From assembly GCF_015277875.1 (NCBI RefSeq), contig NZ_CP063814.1, forward strand, positions 2,852,001 to 2,916,000: a stretch of DNA of 64,000 nt. The letters run 5' to 3'. Below the pieces are notes generated by a model. The model saw only the letters and a program-made list of their open reading frames with translations. It was not told the DNA's origin and did not search any database. The translations under genes and the position numbers were made by a program. The DNA comes from Microbacterium luteum. GTDB taxonomy: Bacteria > Actinomycetota > Actinomycetes > Actinomycetales > Microbacteriaceae. This document shows positions 25,287 through 35,984 of the stretch, piece after piece; position 1 is the first letter of the stretch; each line of letters starts with the position of its first letter.

Positions 25287-25972
25287 CATGCACCAGCCTT
25301 CGCAGCGGTGGCCTCGGCCTCCGCACGCACGAGACGGGCGGGGGCGACCTGGTCGAACTCGAGGCCACGACGCGCGGCGACCGCGCGGGGCTCCTCGAGC
25401 TGCTTCAGCGCCTCCACAGTCGCGTGGACGATGTTGATCGTGTTCGACGAGCCGAGCGACTTCGACAGCACGTCGTGGATGCCGGCGCACTCGAGCACGG
25501 CGCGCACCGGACCACCGGCGATGACACCGGTACCCGCGGCGGCCGGACGCAGCAGCACGACGCCCGCGGCGGCCTCACCCTGCACCGGGTGCGGGATGGT
25601 CGAGGCCGAACGGGGAACGCGGAAGAAGTTGCGCTTGGCCTCTTCGACGCCCTTCGAGATCGCCAGGGGCACCTCGCGGGCCTTGCCGTAGCCGACGCCG
25701 ACCACTCCGTTGCCGTCGCCGACGACGACGAGCGCGGTGAAGCTGAAGCGACGACCACCCTTGACGACCTTCGAGACGCGGTTGATGGTGACGACGCGCT
25801 CGAGGAACTGGTTGTCGCCCCGGTCGCGCGCACCGCGGTCGCGGTTGTTGTTGCGCTCGCGACCGCCGCGGCGGCCTTCGCGCGGCTCGCGCTCGTTCGG
25901 CGCCTCGGCGGCGGCCTGCTCGGGCGCGGCCTGCTCGGTGGCGGTCACTTCGGTCTCCTTGTTGTCACTCAC
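25286..25972 (-). CDS. rpsE: 30S ribosomal protein S5
   Basis: 228 residues. The first 50 or so are a low-complexity Glu/Ala then Arg-rich extension ([16 protein letters not shown]). The core has [23 protein letters not shown] in two parts, [13 protein letters not shown] and [14 protein letters not shown]5 helps mRNA entry and decoding accuracy. GTG start overlaps the rplR stop (GTGA). Confidence 0.97.
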   Translation of the reverse strand: MSDNKETEVTATEQAAPEQAAAEAPNEREPREGRRGGRERNNNRDRGARDRGDNQFLERVVTINRVSKVVKGGRRFSFTALVVVGDGNGVVGVGYGKAREVPLAISKGVEEAKRNFFRVPRSASTIPHPVQGEAAAGVVLLRPAAAGTGVIAGGPVRAVLECAGIHDVLSKSLGSSNTINIVHATVEALKQLEEPRAVAARRGLEFDQVAPARLVRAEAEATAAKAGA

Positions 25973-26328
25973 AGGTTCAGCCCTCCCTCGCGGGCACCGT
26001 CGGCGATCGCGGCGACGCGGCCGGCGTAGCGGTTGCCGCCACGGTCGAACACGACTTCCTCGACACCGGCGGCCTTCGCGCGCTCGGCGACGAGCTCGCC
26101 GACCTTGCGCGCCTTGGCGGTCTTGTCACCGTCGAACGAGCGCATGTCCGCTTCGAGCGTGGACGCCGACGCGACGGTGTGACCCTTGGCGTCGTCGACG
26201 ACCTGGACGAACACGTGACGTGCCGAACGGGTCACGACCAGACGCGGCCGCAGCTCGGTGCCGACGATCTTCTTGCGAAGGCGGGCGTGACGACGCGCAC
26301 GGGCGACGTTCTTCGACTTCACAGCCAT
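25969..26328 (-). CDS. rplR: 50S ribosomal protein L18
   Basis: 119 residues; it binds 5S rRNA. The N-terminal basic arm is [12 protein letters not shown], followed by [15 protein letters not shown] and the closing [16 protein letters not shown]. Length and order are normal. Confidence 0.97.
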   Translation of the reverse strand: MAVKSKNVARARRHARLRKKIVGTELRPRLVVTRSARHVFVQVVDDAKGHTVASASTLEADMRSFDGDKTAKARKVGELVAERAKAAGVEEVVFDRGGNRYAGRVAAIADGAREGGLNL

Positions 26329-26330
26329 GC

Positions 26331-26867
26331 TTACTTACCAGCCTTTCCGGCCTTGCGGCGGACGACCTCGCCCGCGTAGCGCACACCCTTGCCCTTGTAG
26401 GGCTCGGGCTTGCGGATCTTGCGGATGTTGGCAGCCGTCTCGCCGACGGCCTGCTTGTCGATGCCGCTCACGGTGACCTTGTTGTTGCCTTCGACCGTGA
26501 ACGTGATGCCAGCCGGCGGCTCGACCAGCACGGGGTGGGAGAAGCCGAGGGCGAACTCGATGTTCGAGCCCTTCTGCTGCACGCGGTAGCCCGTGCCGAC
26601 GACCTCGAGGCCCTTGGTGTAGCCCTGGGTGACACCGATGATGTTGTTGTTGATGAGCGTGCGGGTCAGGCCGTGGAGCGACCGCGACTCGCGCTCGTCG
26701 TCGGGACGGGTCACGACGACCTGGTTGTCCTCGACGGAGACCTCGATGGGCCGGGCGACGGTGATGCTCAGCTCGCCCTTGGGGCCCTTGACGGCGACGG
26801 CGCGGCCGTCGACCGAAACGGTCACTCCGGTGGGGATGTCGATGGGAAGACGTCCGATTCGCGACAT
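26331..26867 (-). CDS. rplF: 50S ribosomal protein L6
   Basis: 178 residues with two related domains. The start is [15 protein letters not shown], and the C-terminal signature is [16 protein letters not shown]6 lies near the factor-binding site of the 50S subunit. Confidence 0.97.
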   Translation of the reverse strand: MSRIGRLPIDIPTGVTVSVDGRAVAVKGPKGELSITVARPIEVSVEDNQVVVTRPDDERESRSLHGLTRTLINNNIIGVTQGYTKGLEVVGTGYRVQQKGSNIEFALGFSHPVLVEPPAGITFTVEGNNKVTVSGIDKQAVGETAANIRKIRKPEPYKGKGVRYAGEVVRRKAGKAGK

Positions 26868-26873
26868 GTCAGA

Positions 26874-27272
26874 TCACCACACGTAGGCGAGGACTTCCCC
26901 ACCCACGCCCTTCGACTCGGCCTGCCGGTCGGTGAGAAGACCGGAGGAGGTGGACAGGATGGCAACGCCGAGGCCGCCGAGCACCGTGGGGATCTCGGTC
27001 GACTTCGCGTAGACGCGCAGACCGGGCTTGGACACGCGCTTGATGCCCGCGATCGAACGCTCGCGGTTGGGGCCGTACTTCAGCGTGAGGGTCAGGGTCT
27101 GGCCGACGCGGGCGTCTTCGACGTCCCAGCCGGAGATGTAGCCCTCCTGCTTGAGGATCTCGGCGATGTGGGTCTTGAGCTTCGAGCTCGGCAGCGACAC
27201 GGAGTCGTGGTGCGCCGAGTTCGCGTTGCGCAGACGGGTCAGCATGTCTGCGACCGGGTCTGTCATCGTCAT
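26874..27272 (-). CDS. rpsH: 30S ribosomal protein S8
   Basis: 132 residues ([19 protein letters not shown], then the C-terminal [14 protein letters not shown]). In other bacteria S8 binds helix 21 of 16S rRNA and also represses the spc operon. rpsN, often upstream of rpsH, is absent here. Confidence 0.97.
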   Translation of the reverse strand: MTMTDPVADMLTRLRNANSAHHDSVSLPSSKLKTHIAEILKQEGYISGWDVEDARVGQTLTLTLKYGPNRERSIAGIKRVSKPGLRVYAKSTEIPTVLGGLGVAILSTSSGLLTDRQAESKGVGGEVLAYVW

Positions 27273-27336
27273 GGATTGCTTCTTTCTGTCACCAGGTTTC
27301 GTACGCCGTTACACGACGGCCGACCTGTGGTGGGGT

Positions 27337-27361
27337 GTGGGCCCGGAAGTCCCGGGCCCAC
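27337..27361 (-). terminator. Hairpin between rplE and rpsH
   Basis: 10-bp perfect GC-rich stem (27337-27346 with 27352-27361) with a 5-nt loop, in the 97-base gap where rpsN stands in many genomes. It could be a processing or attenuation site, or the S8 autoregulatory target region; the sequence alone does not decide. Confidence 0.45.
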
Positions 27362-27369
27362 GGGGTAGG

Positions 27370-27987
27370 TCACGCCTGAGCGTCGTCCGCGCGGAACGGG
27401 AAGCCGAGGTGACGCAGCAGCGCCCGGCCCTCGGCGTCGGTCCCCGCGGAGGTGACGACCGTGATGTCGAAGCCGCGCACGCGGTCGATGCGGTCCTGGT
27501 CGATCTCGTGGAACACCGACTGCTCCTGGAGCCCGAAGGTGTAGTTGCCGTTGCCGTCGAACTGCTTGCCCGACAGACCGCGGAAGTCGCGGATGCGGGG
27601 CAGCGCGAGGTTGACCAGGCGGTCCACGAACTCCCACGCACGGTCGCCGCGAAGGGTGACGTGCGCGCCGATGGCCTGGCCCTCGCGCAGCTTGAACTGC
27701 GCGATGGACTTGCGGGCCTTGGTGACGACCGGCTTCTGGCCGGTGATCTTGGTGAGGTCCTCGACCGCACCATCGATCACCTTGCTGTCGCGAGCTGCCT
27801 CGCCGACACCGGTGTTCACGACGACCTTCACGAGACCGGGGATCTGCATGACGTTCGCGTAGCCGAACTCTTCCTGCAGGGCCTTCTTGATCTCGGCGTT
27901 GTACTTCTGCTTCAGGCGCGGCTGGACACGTGCCGAAAGCGAGCCTTCGGCCGCAGGGCCAGCCTGCGCGTCAATGGCGGTGCTCAT
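27370..27987 (-). CDS. rplE: 50S ribosomal protein L5
   Basis: 205 residues. The core is [47 protein letters not shown] and [13 protein letters not shown]. The N-terminal 15 residues are an Ala/Gly-rich extension. L5 holds 5S rRNA in the central protuberance and contacts P-site tRNA. Confidence 0.97.
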   Translation of the reverse strand: MSTAIDAQAGPAAEGSLSARVQPRLKQKYNAEIKKALQEEFGYANVMQIPGLVKVVVNTGVGEAARDSKVIDGAVEDLTKITGQKPVVTKARKSIAQFKLREGQAIGAHVTLRGDRAWEFVDRLVNLALPRIRDFRGLSGKQFDGNGNYTFGLQEQSVFHEIDQDRIDRVRGFDITVVTSAGTDAEGRALLRHLGFPFRADDAQA

Positions 27988-27989
27988 GT

Positions 27990-28337
27990 TCAGAGGTCCT
28001 TGCCTGACTTCTTCGCGTAGCGCACGCGGACCGTGCGCTTCACGCCGTCCTTGACCTGCTCCTCGACGCGGTGGCCGACGCGGGTCGGCTTCTTGGTCTC
28101 GGGGTCGACGACGGCGACGTTGGAGATGTGGATCGGGGCTTCCATCGTTTCGATGCCGCCCGTCTTGGTGCCGCGCTGGGACTGGCCCACGCGGGTGTGC
28201 TTGGTGACGAAGTTCACGCCCTCGACGATGACGCGGTCCTGCTCGGTGAGCACCTCGAGGACCTTGCCCTGCTTGCCGCGGTTGTCCTTCGTACCAGAGA
28301 TGACCTGAACCAGGTCGCCCTTCTTGATGTTCGCCAT
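27990..28337 (-). CDS. rplX: 50S ribosomal protein L24
   Basis: 115 residues with the KOW motif in [20 protein letters not shown]. It is a primary binder that starts 50S assembly near the exit tunnel. The stop lies two bases before the rplE start. Confidence 0.97.
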   Translation of the reverse strand: MANIKKGDLVQVISGTKDNRGKQGKVLEVLTEQDRVIVEGVNFVTKHTRVGQSQRGTKTGGIETMEAPIHISNVAVVDPETKKPTRVGHRVEEQVKDGVKRTVRVRYAKKSGKDL

Positions 28338-28339
28338 GA

Positions 28340-28708
28340 TCAGATGACCTCCGGGGCGAGCGAGACGATCTTCATGAACTTCTTGTCGCGAAGCTCACGG
28401 CCGACCGGTCCGAAGATGCGGGTGCCGCGGGGCTCCCCGTCGTTCTTCAGGATGACGGCGGCGTTCTCGTCGAACTTGATGTACGACCCGTCGGGACGAC
28501 GGGTGTGCTTGACGGTGCGGACGACGACGGCCTTGACGACATCACCCTTCTTGACGTTTCCGCCGGGGATGGCGTCCTTGACCGTGGCGACGATGGTGTC
28601 GCCGAGGCCCGCGTAGCGGCGGTTCGAGCCACCGAGGACGCGGATGGTCAGCAGCTCCTTGGCGCCGGTGTTGTCGGCGACCTTCAGCCGGGACTCGTTC
28701 TGAATCAC
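28340..28708 (-). CDS. rplN: 50S ribosomal protein L14
   Basis: 122 residues ([18 protein letters not shown], ending [12 protein letters not shown]). It forms bridge B8 between the subunits. GTG start overlaps the rpsQ stop. Confidence 0.97.
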   Translation of the reverse strand: MIQNESRLKVADNTGAKELLTIRVLGGSNRRYAGLGDTIVATVKDAIPGGNVKKGDVVKAVVVRTVKHTRRPDGSYIKFDENAAVILKNDGEPRGTRIFGPVGRELRDKKFMKIVSLAPEVI

Positions 28709-29043
28709 TTTGCCTTCTCCAGGATCTCGACGAGACGCCAGCGCTTGGTCGCGCTCAGCGGACGGGTCTCGTTGATGACGACGAGATCACCGATGCCGGC
28801 GGTGTTGGCCTCATCGTGCGCCTTCACCTTCGAGGTGCGGCGCATGACCTTGCCGTAGAGCGGGTGCTTCACGCGGTCCTCGACCTCGACGACGATGGTC
28901 TTGTCCATCTTGTCGCTGACGACGTAGCCGCGGCGGGCCTTGCGGTACCCGCGGGCGTCGGCGTCACGCACGTCGTGCTCGGCGTGCTCGTGGCCGGGAA
29001 CCTGCTCCGCGGCCTCGGCAGCTGCCTTCTTCGTGGTGGCCAT
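28705..29043 (-). CDS. rpsQ: 30S ribosomal protein S17 with N-terminal extension
   Basis: 112 residues; the S17 core starts near residue 32 ([32 protein letters not shown]). The first 30 residues are an Ala/Glu/His-rich extension. The ATG at 29043 shares a base with the rpmC stop; a GTG one codon earlier is an alternative. Confidence 0.96.
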   Translation of the reverse strand: MATTKKAAAEAAEQVPGHEHAEHDVRDADARGYRKARRGYVVSDKMDKTIVVEVEDRVKHPLYGKVMRRTSKVKAHDEANTAGIGDLVVINETRPLSATKRWRLVEILEKAK

Positions 29044-29348
29044 CACTCAGCCTCTTCCTTCGCGGCCTCGGCGGCGTCCGCCTTCTTGGCCTTGCTCTTC
29101 TTCGCCTTCGTCTCCACCGGCGCGGGCGTGGCACGGATGCCGAGCTCGCGCTCGCGGATCACGGTGTAGAGCCGCGCGATGTCGCGCTTGACCGCACGGA
29201 TGCGGCCGTGGCTCTCCAGCTGCCCGGTGGCCGACTGGAAGCGCAGGTTGAACAGCTCTTCCTTGGCCTTGCGCAGCTCCTCGACGAGGCGCTGGTCTTC
29301 GAACGTGTCCAGCTCGCTGGTCGCGAGCGTCTTGGTGCCGATCGCCAT
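29043..29348 (-). CDS. rpmC: 50S ribosomal protein L29 with charged C-terminal tail
   Basis: 101 residues, about 30 longer than the family. The core (about 8-75) includes [20 protein letters not shown] and [15 protein letters not shown]. The tail is Lys/Ala then Glu-rich ([19 protein letters not shown]). L29 lines the tunnel exit, where SRP and trigger factor dock. Confidence 0.96.
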   Translation of the reverse strand: MAIGTKTLATSELDTFEDQRLVEELRKAKEELFNLRFQSATGQLESHGRIRAVKRDIARLYTVIRERELGIRATPAPVETKAKKSKAKKADAAEAAKEEAE

Positions 29349-29767
29349 TACGCGTCGCCCTCCTCGCGCTTGATGATGCGTGCCTTCAGGGGCAGCTTGT
29401 GGATTGCGCGGGTCAGCGCCTCACGAGCGAGTTCCTCGTTGACGCCCGAGACCTCGAAGAGGACCCGGCCCGGCTTGACGTTTGCGACCCACCATTCCGG
29501 CGAACCCTTACCGGAACCCATGCGGGTCTCGGCGGGCTTCTTGGTCAGCGGTCGGTCGGGGTAGATGTTGATCCACACCTTTCCGCCACGCTTGATGTGA
29601 CGCGTCATGGCGATACGAGCGGACTCGATCTGACGGTTGGTCACGTAGGCGGGGGTCAGCGCCTGGATGCCGAACTCACCGAACGACACCTTGGTGCCAC
29701 CGGTGGCCTGGCCACCGCGCTTGGGGTGGTGCTGCTTGCGGTACTTGACCTTGCGGGGGATGAGCAT
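29348..29767 (-). CDS. rplP: 50S ribosomal protein L16
   Basis: 139 residues ([38 protein letters not shown]). L16 organises the A-site tRNA region of the 50S. It starts at 29767 in a TAATG junction with rpsC. Confidence 0.97.
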   Translation of the reverse strand: MLIPRKVKYRKQHHPKRGGQATGGTKVSFGEFGIQALTPAYVTNRQIESARIAMTRHIKRGGKVWINIYPDRPLTKKPAETRMGSGKGSPEWWVANVKPGRVLFEVSGVNEELAREALTRAIHKLPLKARIIKREEGDA

Positions 29768-30513
29768 TACGCCGACGCTCCTTCTGCGACCGGGGCCTCG
29801 CTGCGGGGGCCACGGCGGCGGTCACCGCGCTCGCGCGACGGCTTCTGAGCCGCCTGCTCGCGCGCCAGTTCCTTGTTGGTGAGATCGCCCTTGTAGATCC
29901 AGACCTTCACGCCGATGCGGCCGAAGGTGGTCTTGGCCTCGTAGAAGCCGTAGTCGATGTTCGCGCGGAGGGTGTGCAGCGGCACACGGCCTTCGCGGTA
30001 GAACTCGGAGCGGCTCATCTCGGCGCCGCCGAGGCGGCCCGACACCTGGATGCGGACACCCTTGGCGCCGGCGCGCTGCGCGCCCTGCAGGCCCTTGCGC
30101 ATCGCGCGGCGGAAGGCCACGCGAGCGGCAAGCTGCTCGGCGATGCCCTGGGCGACCAGCTGAGCGTCGGTCTCGGGGTTCTTCACCTCGAGGATGTTCA
30201 GCTGGATCTGCTTGCCGGTGAGCTTCTCGAGGTCGCCGCGGATGCGCTCGGCCTCGGCGCCGCGGCGGCCGATCACGATGCCCGGACGGGCGGTGTGGAT
30301 GTCGACGCGGACGCGGTCACGCGTGCGCTCGATCTCGATGTTGCTCACGCCGGCACGGTCGAGCTGCTTCTGCAGCAGCTGACGGATCTTGATGTCCTCG
30401 GCGACGTAGTCGGCGTAGCGCTGGCCGGGCTTCGTCGAGTCGGAGAACCACCGCGACACGTGGTCGGTGGTGATGCCGAGGCGGAAGCCGTACGGGTTGA
30501 CTTTCTGTCCCAT
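29767..30513 (-). CDS. rpsC: 30S ribosomal protein S3
   Basis: 248 residues. It has the KH-type domain with [16 protein letters not shown] and the C-terminal domain with [20 protein letters not shown] and [16 protein letters not shown]. The tail is Arg/Gln-rich. S3 forms part of the mRNA entry helicase. Confidence 0.97.
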   Translation of the reverse strand: MGQKVNPYGFRLGITTDHVSRWFSDSTKPGQRYADYVAEDIKIRQLLQKQLDRAGVSNIEIERTRDRVRVDIHTARPGIVIGRRGAEAERIRGDLEKLTGKQIQLNILEVKNPETDAQLVAQGIAEQLAARVAFRRAMRKGLQGAQRAGAKGVRIQVSGRLGGAEMSRSEFYREGRVPLHTLRANIDYGFYEAKTTFGRIGVKVWIYKGDLTNKELAREQAAQKPSRERGDRRRGPRSEAPVAEGASA

Positions 30514-30911
30514 TACTTGCTCGCCTTCTTCGAGTTGGCAGCCGGCGCGGTCTCGGCGACCTCGGGCGTCGACAGCACGACCGTGATGTGGCTCGTGCGC
30601 TTCTTGATCTGGAATGCGCGACCCTGGGCACGGGGCTGGAAACGCTTGAGCGTCGTGCCCTCGTCCACGTACGCGTTCTTCACGTACAGGTCCTGGTCAT
30701 CCAGGTACTCGCCGTCCTTGTCGGCCTTCACGCGAGCGTTCGCGATCGCCGAGGCGACGAGCTTGTAGATCGGCTCGCTCGCACCCTGCGGCGCGAACTT
30801 GAGGATGGCCAGGGCCTCCTCGGCCTGCTTGCCCTTGATGAGGGCAACGACACGACGAGCCTTCTGAGGGGTCACGCGGATGTGTCGCACGCGGGCGATG
30901 GACTCCACCAT
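30513..30911 (-). CDS. rplV: 50S ribosomal protein L22
   Basis: 132 residues ([20 protein letters not shown], the tunnel hairpin with [19 protein letters not shown]). The hairpin narrows the exit tunnel and is a macrolide contact; no obvious change is seen in it. ATG/stop overlap with rpsC. Confidence 0.97.
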   Translation of the reverse strand: MVESIARVRHIRVTPQKARRVVALIKGKQAEEALAILKFAPQGASEPIYKLVASAIANARVKADKDGEYLDDQDLYVKNAYVDEGTTLKRFQPRAQGRAFQIKKRTSHITVVLSTPEVAETAPAANSKKASK

Positions 30912-30937
30912 TTCTCTCTCCTCTCAGCGCCCCCGCG

Positions 30938-31219
30938 TCAGCGGCGGCGGCCCTTCTTGTCGTCCTTCTCGTGGCCGCGGAAGGTGCGGGTGGGCGCGAA
31001 CTCGCCCAGCTTGTGGCCGACCATGGTCTCGGTCACGAACACGGGGATGTGCTTGCGACCGTCGTGCACGGCGATCGTGTGGCCCAGCATGGCCGGGATG
31101 ATCATCGAGCGACGCGACCAGGTCTTGATGACGTTCTTCGAACCCGCCTCGTTCTGCGACACGACCTTGCGAAGCAGGTGCTCGTCGACGAAGGGGCCCT
31201 TCTTGAGACTGCGTGGCAT
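30938..31219 (-). CDS. rpsS: 30S ribosomal protein S19
   Basis: 93 residues ([39 protein letters not shown]). Head protein next to S13 and the A-site tRNA. Confidence 0.97.
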   Translation of the reverse strand: MPRSLKKGPFVDEHLLRKVVSQNEAGSKNVIKTWSRRSMIIPAMLGHTIAVHDGRKHIPVFVTETMVGHKLGEFAPTRTFRGHEKDDKKGRRR

Positions 31220-31232
31220 CTTCTGTTCCTAC

Positions 31233-32072
31233 CTACTTGCGCTTCTTGCCGGCGGTGCGACGACGGACGATGTACTTGTCGCTTTCCTTGTTGGGGTGGC
31301 GGGTGCGACCCTCCGGCTGGCCCCACGGGCTGACGGGGTTGCGACCACCGGAGGTCTTGCCCTCACCACCACCGTGCGGGTGGTCGACCGGGTTCATCGC
31401 GACACCGCGGACGGTCGGGCGGACGCCCTTCCAGCGCTTGCGGCCGGCCTTGCCCCAGTTGATGTTCGACTGCTCGGCGTTGCCGACCTCGCCGATGGTG
31501 GCGCGGCAGCGCGCGTCGACGTTGCGGATCTCGCCCGAGGGCAGACGCAGCTGCGCGTACGGGCCGTCCTTGGCGACCAGACGCACCGAGGCGCCGGCCG
31601 AGCGTGCCATCTTCGCGCCGCCGCCGGGACGGAGCTCGATCGCGTGGATCACCGTACCGGTGGGGATGTTGCGCAGCGGCAGGTTGTTGCCCGGCTTGAT
31701 GTCCGCGCCGGCACCCGACTCGACGATGTCGCCCTGCTTGAGCTTGGCGGGCGCCAGGATGTAGCGCTTCTCACCGTCGGCGAAGTGCAGCAGTGCGATG
31801 CGCGCGGTGCGGTTGGGGTCGTACTCGATGTGAGCGACCTTCGCGTCGATGCCGTCCTTGTCGTTGCGACGGAAGTCGATCACGCGGTACTGGCGCTTGT
31901 GCCCACCGCCGATGTGGCGGGTGGTGATGCGGCCCTGGTTGTTGCGTCCACCGGTCTTGGCCAGCGGACGGAGCAGCGACTTCTCGGGCGTCGATCGGGT
32001 GATCTCCGCGAAGTCGGCCACCGACGAGCCGCGGCGACCGGGGGTCGTCGGCTTGTACTTGCGAATAGCCAT
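31233..32072 (-). CDS. rplB: 50S ribosomal protein L2
   Basis: 279 residues. It starts [15 protein letters not shown], has [19 protein letters not shown], and the conserved [15 protein letters not shown] loop with the His close to the peptidyl transferase centre. Normal length. Confidence 0.98.
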   Translation of the reverse strand: MAIRKYKPTTPGRRGSSVADFAEITRSTPEKSLLRPLAKTGGRNNQGRITTRHIGGGHKRQYRVIDFRRNDKDGIDAKVAHIEYDPNRTARIALLHFADGEKRYILAPAKLKQGDIVESGAGADIKPGNNLPLRNIPTGTVIHAIELRPGGGAKMARSAGASVRLVAKDGPYAQLRLPSGEIRNVDARCRATIGEVGNAEQSNINWGKAGRKRWKGVRPTVRGVAMNPVDHPHGGGEGKTSGGRNPVSPWGQPEGRTRHPNKESDKYIVRRRTAGKKRK

Positions 32073-32097
32073 GATTCTCTCGTCCCTTACCCGACCG

Positions 32098-32418
32098 TCA
32101 GTTGACTGCCGTGAAGATGTCGATGGAACCCGACTTCAGCGTGACGATGGCGCGCTTGGTGTCCTTGCGCTTGCCGGTGCCGAAGCGGGTGCGACGGGCC
32201 TTGCCGACGCGGTTGATCGTGTTGACGCCAGCGACCTTCACGCCGAAGATCTTCTCGATCGCGGCCTTGATCTCGGTCTTCGAGGCGCGGGGGTCCACCA
32301 GGAAGGTGTACTTGCCCTCGTCGATGAGCCCGTAGCTCTTCTCCGAGACGACCGGCTTCAGGATGATGTCGCGCGGGTCCTTGTTGGATGCCGTCTGCAG
32401 GACGTTCTCCGTGGTCAT
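32098..32418 (-). CDS. rplW: 50S ribosomal protein L23
   Basis: 106 residues ([35 protein letters not shown]). Tunnel-exit docking site for trigger factor and SRP. It overlaps the rplD stop by four bases. Confidence 0.97.
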   Translation of the reverse strand: MTTENVLQTASNKDPRDIILKPVVSEKSYGLIDEGKYTFLVDPRASKTEIKAAIEKIFGVKVAGVNTINRVGKARRTRFGTGKRKDTKRAIVTLKSGSIDIFTAVN

Positions 32419-33077
32419 GCCGAGACCTCCTCTGTGGCGGCGCTCTTGGACGCGACGAAGGCGTCGTAGGCGGCCTTGGTGAAGACGATGTCGTCGGAGA
32501 CGAGCACGTCGTAGGCGTTCAGCTGGTCGAACGACAGCACGTGGACGAACGCGAGGTTGCGCACGCTCAGGATGCTGCGCTCGTCGTCGCGGTCCACGAC
32601 CACGAGCACGTTCTTGGTGGCGCCGAGGCCGGTGAGGACCGACGCGGCGGCCTTGGCCGACGGGCCGTTCTCGGTGCCGAAGGCCTCCACGATGTGGAGA
32701 CGCTCGCCGCGGGCACGGTCGCTCAGGGCGCCGAGGAGGGCGGCGGCGATCATCTTCTTGGGGGTGCGCTGCGCGTAGTCGCGCGGCTTCGGCCCGTGGA
32801 CGATGCCACCACCGGTCATGTGCGGCGCACGGATCGAACCCTGGCGGGCGTTACCGGTGCCCTTCTGCTTGAAGGGCTTGCGGCCGGCGCCGGAGACCTC
32901 ACCGCGACGCTTGGTCGAGTGGGTGCCCTGGCGAGCCGCCGCGCGCTGCGCGACGACGACCTGGTGGATCAGCGGGATGTTCGTCTTGACGTCGAACAGC
33001 GCGGCGGGAAGCTCAACCGAACCGGCGTTCTTGCCGTCGGCGCTGCGGACGTCGAGCGCGAGAGTCGAGTCGGCCAT
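32415..33077 (-). CDS. rplD: 50S ribosomal protein L4
   Basis: 220 residues. It has the [20 protein letters not shown] tunnel loop and [20 protein letters not shown]. In other bacteria L4 binds the S10 leader to repress its own operon. The ATG at 33077 gives [10 protein letters not shown]; an in-frame GTG at 33089 would overlap rplC and is less likely. Confidence 0.96.
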   Translation of the reverse strand: MADSTLALDVRSADGKNAGSVELPAALFDVKTNIPLIHQVVVAQRAAARQGTHSTKRRGEVSGAGRKPFKQKGTGNARQGSIRAPHMTGGGIVHGPKPRDYAQRTPKKMIAAALLGALSDRARGERLHIVEAFGTENGPSAKAAASVLTGLGATKNVLVVVDRDDERSILSVRNLAFVHVLSFDQLNAYDVLVSDDIVFTKAAYDAFVASKSAATEEVSA

Positions 33078-33081
33078 GAGA

Positions 33082-33741
33082 TCAGGCACCCTTCACTGCG
33101 TTGCGGACGTAGACGGTGCGGCCACGCGCGCCGGGGACGGCGCCCTTGACGAGCAGCAGGCCCTTCTCGGCGTCGACGGCGTGCACCGTGAGGTTGAGGA
33201 CGGTCACGCGCTCGCCGCCCATGCGGCCGGCCATGCGCATGCCCTTGAAGACGCGGCTCGGGGTCGCCGAGGCGCCGATCGAACCGGGCTTGCGGTGGTT
33301 GCGGTGCGCACCGTGCGAAGCGGAGACGCCCTTGAAGTTGTGGCGCTTCATGACACCCGCGGTGCCCTTGCCCTTGCTGGTGCCGACGACGTCGACCAGC
33401 TGGCCCGACGCGAAGACGCCGTCCACCGTGAGCTCCTGACCGAGTGAGTAGTCAGCGGCGTCCGCGGTGCGGATCTCGGTCAGGTGGCGACGCGGGGTCA
33501 CGCCCGCGGCCTCGAAGTGGGCCGTGAGGGGCTGGTTGACCTTGCGGGGATCGATCTGGCCCGCGGCGATCTGGACGGCGCTGTAGCCGTCCTTCTCGAC
33601 CGAGCGGACCTGGGTGACCACGTTGGGGGCCACCTCGATGACGGTGACGGGGACGAGCTTGCCGTCCGCGTCCCAGACCTGGGTCATGCCGAGCTTGGTG
33701 CCCAGCAGGCCCTTGGAAACCTTGGTGTTGATGTCAGCCAT
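33082..33741 (-). CDS. rplC: 50S ribosomal protein L3
   Basis: 219 residues ([49 protein letters not shown]). The conserved loop near the peptidyl transferase centre looks normal. Confidence 0.97.
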   Translation of the reverse strand: MADINTKVSKGLLGTKLGMTQVWDADGKLVPVTVIEVAPNVVTQVRSVEKDGYSAVQIAAGQIDPRKVNQPLTAHFEAAGVTPRRHLTEIRTADAADYSLGQELTVDGVFASGQLVDVVGTSKGKGTAGVMKRHNFKGVSASHGAHRNHRKPGSIGASATPSRVFKGMRMAGRMGGERVTVLNLTVHAVDAEKGLLLVKGAVPGARGRTVYVRNAVKGA

Positions 33742-33751
33742 GGATCGGACC

Positions 33752-34060
33752 TCAGAGCTTGATCTCGATGTTGACGTCGGCCGGCAGGTCGAGGCGCATC
33801 AGCGAGTCGACGGCCTTGGGCGTCGGGTCGACGATGTCGATCAGACGCTTGTGGGTGCGCATCTCGAAGTGCTCGCGGCTGTCCTTGTACTTGTGGGGCG
33901 ACCGGATGACGCACACGACGTTCTTCTCGGTCGGGAGGGGCACCGGGCCCACGACCGTCGCGCCCGCACGGGTCACGGTGTCGACGATCTTGCGCGCCGA
34001 GGAGTCGAGACCTGCGTGGTCGTACGACTTCAGGCGAATGCGGATCTTCTGTCCCGCCAT
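33752..34060 (-). CDS. rpsJ: 30S ribosomal protein S10 (NusE)
   Basis: 102 residues ([37 protein letters not shown]). It acts in the 30S head and also as NusE in antitermination. First gene of the S10 row. The ATG at 34060 gives the standard N-terminus; a longer frame upstream is leader. Confidence 0.97.
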   Translation of the reverse strand: MAGQKIRIRLKSYDHAGLDSSARKIVDTVTRAGATVVGPVPLPTEKNVVCVIRSPHKYKDSREHFEMRTHKRLIDIVDPTPKAVDSLMRLDLPADVNIEIKL

Positions 34061-34403
34061 TGTCTGCTCACTCTCTTTCTCGCGTCTTACCGCGGTGTTC
34101 CCCTTGCGGGGCACAGCGCAGGCATCGGACGCACACGGCGCTTTCGCGCCCTGGCACTTTCGTCCCGCTCTCGCGGGTTCTGCTGCACCGCTGTTCTGAT
34201 GTCAATCCGGACATCGGGTGTCCGGCCGGCACTCGCACGCACGGGAGTGCATCCCGTTCGAGGAGGTGTCGGTGTGGCGTTCTGCTGCCCGCGGCCTAGG
34301 TCCTCGCGCGTCTGGCTCGAAGAGTTCGACGCCCCGCCTATGCACTGCCCTGGCAGTGATCCGGCGGCGCACAGAAGCGCACGCCGGAATGTGGAACCTG
34401 ACT
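34061..34403 (-). promoter_or_regulatory. Leader of the S10 operon with stem-loops
   Basis: About 340 bases without a gene, transcribed ahead of rpsJ. It holds a perfect 7-bp hairpin (34207-34213 with 34219-34225) and a 6-bp one (34229-34234 with 34245-34250). A long structured leader is where L4-type autoregulation acts in other bacteria; that role here is inference. Confidence 0.45.
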
Positions 34404-34433
34404 AGCTTAGCCGCGGGTCGACATCCCACGCAA
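34404..34433 (-). promoter_or_regulatory. Candidate promoter of the S10 operon
   Basis: TTGCGT (34428-34433), 18-bp spacer, TAAGCT (34404-34409) on the minus strand. Start near 34397. Confidence 0.5.
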
Positions 34434-34500
34434 ACCCGGGCGTGTCGCGCTGGGTCGACTCCCAGGAACGACACGCCGGAGAGCGCCGGTACGGACACGA

Positions 34501-34532
34501 CGAAGCCCCCGAGGTTTCCCCCGGGGGCTTCG
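34501..34532 (-). terminator. Terminator of tuf
   Basis: 14-bp stem with one mismatch (34501-34514 with 34519-34532) and a 4-nt loop, GC-rich, about 115 bases after the tuf stop. Confidence 0.75.
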
Positions 34533-34560
34533 TGGATCTCGAGTGGAGATCTCGCGAGGA

Positions 34561-34596
34561 GATCTCGATACGCCGCCTGACGGCGGCTACTCGATC
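34561..34596. repeat. REP-like palindrome, copy A
   Basis: GATCTCGATACGCCGC on the left pairs imperfectly with a right half ending GGCTACTCGATC. The same element, inverted and three bases shorter in its centre, lies at 61206-61238. It stands between tuf and its terminator. Confidence 0.65.
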
Positions 34597-34647
34597 TGAG
34601 CCGCCGCCGCGTCAACGCGCGCTATGCGCGCATTGACCCGGCACGGC

Positions 34648-35841
34648 TCACTTCAGGATCTTGGTGACGGTGCCGGCACCGACGGTGCGGCCACCCTCGC
34701 GGATGGCGTAGCCGAGGCCTTCCTCCATGGCGATCGGCTGGATGAGCTCGACCGTCATGTCGGTGGTGTCGCCGGGCATGACCATCTCGGTGCCCTCGGG
34801 CAGCGTGATGACGCCGGTGACGTCGGTGGTGCGGAAGTAGAACTGCGGGCGGTAGTTCGTGAAGAACGGGTTGTGACGCCCACCCTCGTCCTTGGAGAGG
34901 ATGTAGGCGGTGCCCTCGAAGTTCGTGTGCGGGGTGACCGAACCGGGCTTCACGACGACCTGGCCGCGCTCGACGTCGTCACGCTTGGTGCCGCGCAGGA
35001 GCAGACCACAGTTCTCGCCGGCCCAGGCCTCGTCGAGCTGCTTGTGGAACATCTCGATACCGGTGACGATCGTCTTCTGCGTCGGGCGCAGACCCACGAT
35101 CTCGACCTCGGAGTTGATGGCCAGGGTGCCGCGCTCGGCACGGCCGGTGACGACGGTTCCACGACCGGTGATCGTGAAGACGTCCTCGATCGGCATCAGG
35201 AACGGCTTGTCCTTGTCGCGCACCGGGTCGGGCACGTTCTCGTCGACGGCCTCCATGAGGTCGAGGACCGACTGGACCCACTTGTCGTCGCCCTCGAGCG
35301 CCTTCAGACCGGAGACCTGCACCACGGGGGCGTTGTCACCGTCGAAGTCCTGGCTCGACAGGAGCTCGCGGACCTCGAGCTCGACGAGCTCCAGGATCTC
35401 CTCGTCGTCGACCATGTCGGCCTTGTTGAGCGCGACCACCAGGTAGGGCACGCCGACCTGCTTGGCCAGCAGCACGTGCTCGCGCGTCTGGGCCATCGGG
35501 CCGTCGGTGGCGGCGACCACGAGGATCGCGCCGTCCATCTGGGCGGCACCGGTGATCATGTTCTTGATGTAGTCGGCGTGACCCGGGGCGTCCACGTGAG
35601 CGTAGTGGCGCTTCGGGGTTTCGTACTCGACGTGCGAGATGTTGATCGTGATGCCGCGCTGGCGCTCCTCGGGCGCCGAGTCGATCGACGCGAAGTCGCG
35701 CTGCACGTTGGTGGCCGACGGGTACTTGTCGGCGAGCGTCTTCGAGATCGCCGCGGTGAGCGTGGTCTTGCCGTGGTCGACGTGACCGATCGTTCCGATG
35801 TTCACGTGCGGCTTGGTCCGCTCGAACTTGGCCTTAGCCAC
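34648..35841 (-). CDS. tuf: Elongation factor Tu
   Basis: 397 residues. The GTPase domain has [21 protein letters not shown] and NKADMVDD; the tRNA-binding domains 2 and 3 follow, ending [11 protein letters not shown]. It brings aminoacyl-tRNA to the A site. The start is GTG at 35841 with the strong site GAGGAGG upstream. It has its own promoter-like element after the fusA terminator. Confidence 0.98.
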   Translation of the reverse strand: MAKAKFERTKPHVNIGTIGHVDHGKTTLTAAISKTLADKYPSATNVQRDFASIDSAPEERQRGITINISHVEYETPKRHYAHVDAPGHADYIKNMITGAAQMDGAILVVAATDGPMAQTREHVLLAKQVGVPYLVVALNKADMVDDEEILELVELEVRELLSSQDFDGDNAPVVQVSGLKALEGDDKWVQSVLDLMEAVDENVPDPVRDKDKPFLMPIEDVFTITGRGTVVTGRAERGTLAINSEVEIVGLRPTQKTIVTGIEMFHKQLDEAWAGENCGLLLRGTKRDDVERGQVVVKPGSVTPHTNFEGTAYILSKDEGGRHNPFFTNYRPQFYFRTTDVTGVITLPEGTEMVMPGDTTDMTVELIQPIAMEEGLGYAIREGGRTVGAGTVTKILK

Positions 35842-35915
35842 TGGGTCCTCCTCAGGACGTCGTGTAGATCTTCCGGGCGCTGGATTGCGACCGGTCGTCT
35901 ACGGGGATGGTTGTC

Positions 35916-35921
35916 AGTCTA
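35916..35921 (-). promoter_or_regulatory. Candidate -10 box (TAGACT) for tuf
   Basis: TAGACT on the minus strand in the gap after the fusA hairpin. Transcription would start near 35909, about 70 nt before the GTG. The -35 region is weak (no TTGACA-like hexamer at 16-18 bp), so this is tentative. Confidence 0.4.
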
Positions 35922-35948
35922 ATAGACGGGTCTGTATTCAGTTTGCGA

Positions 35949-35980
35949 GCTTCCGGGGCCGCCGTGACGGCCCCGGAAGC
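35949..35980 (-). terminator. Hairpin after fusA
   Basis: Perfect 13-bp stem (35949-35961 with 35968-35980) and a 6-nt loop, five bases after the fusA stop. It separates fusA from tuf. Confidence 0.8.
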
Positions 35981-35984
35981 AGGG

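Noticed and set aside
34061..34403. Riboswitch or small RNA in the S10 leader
   Set aside because: Hairpins are present but no known riboswitch core is recognisable; called only a leader.
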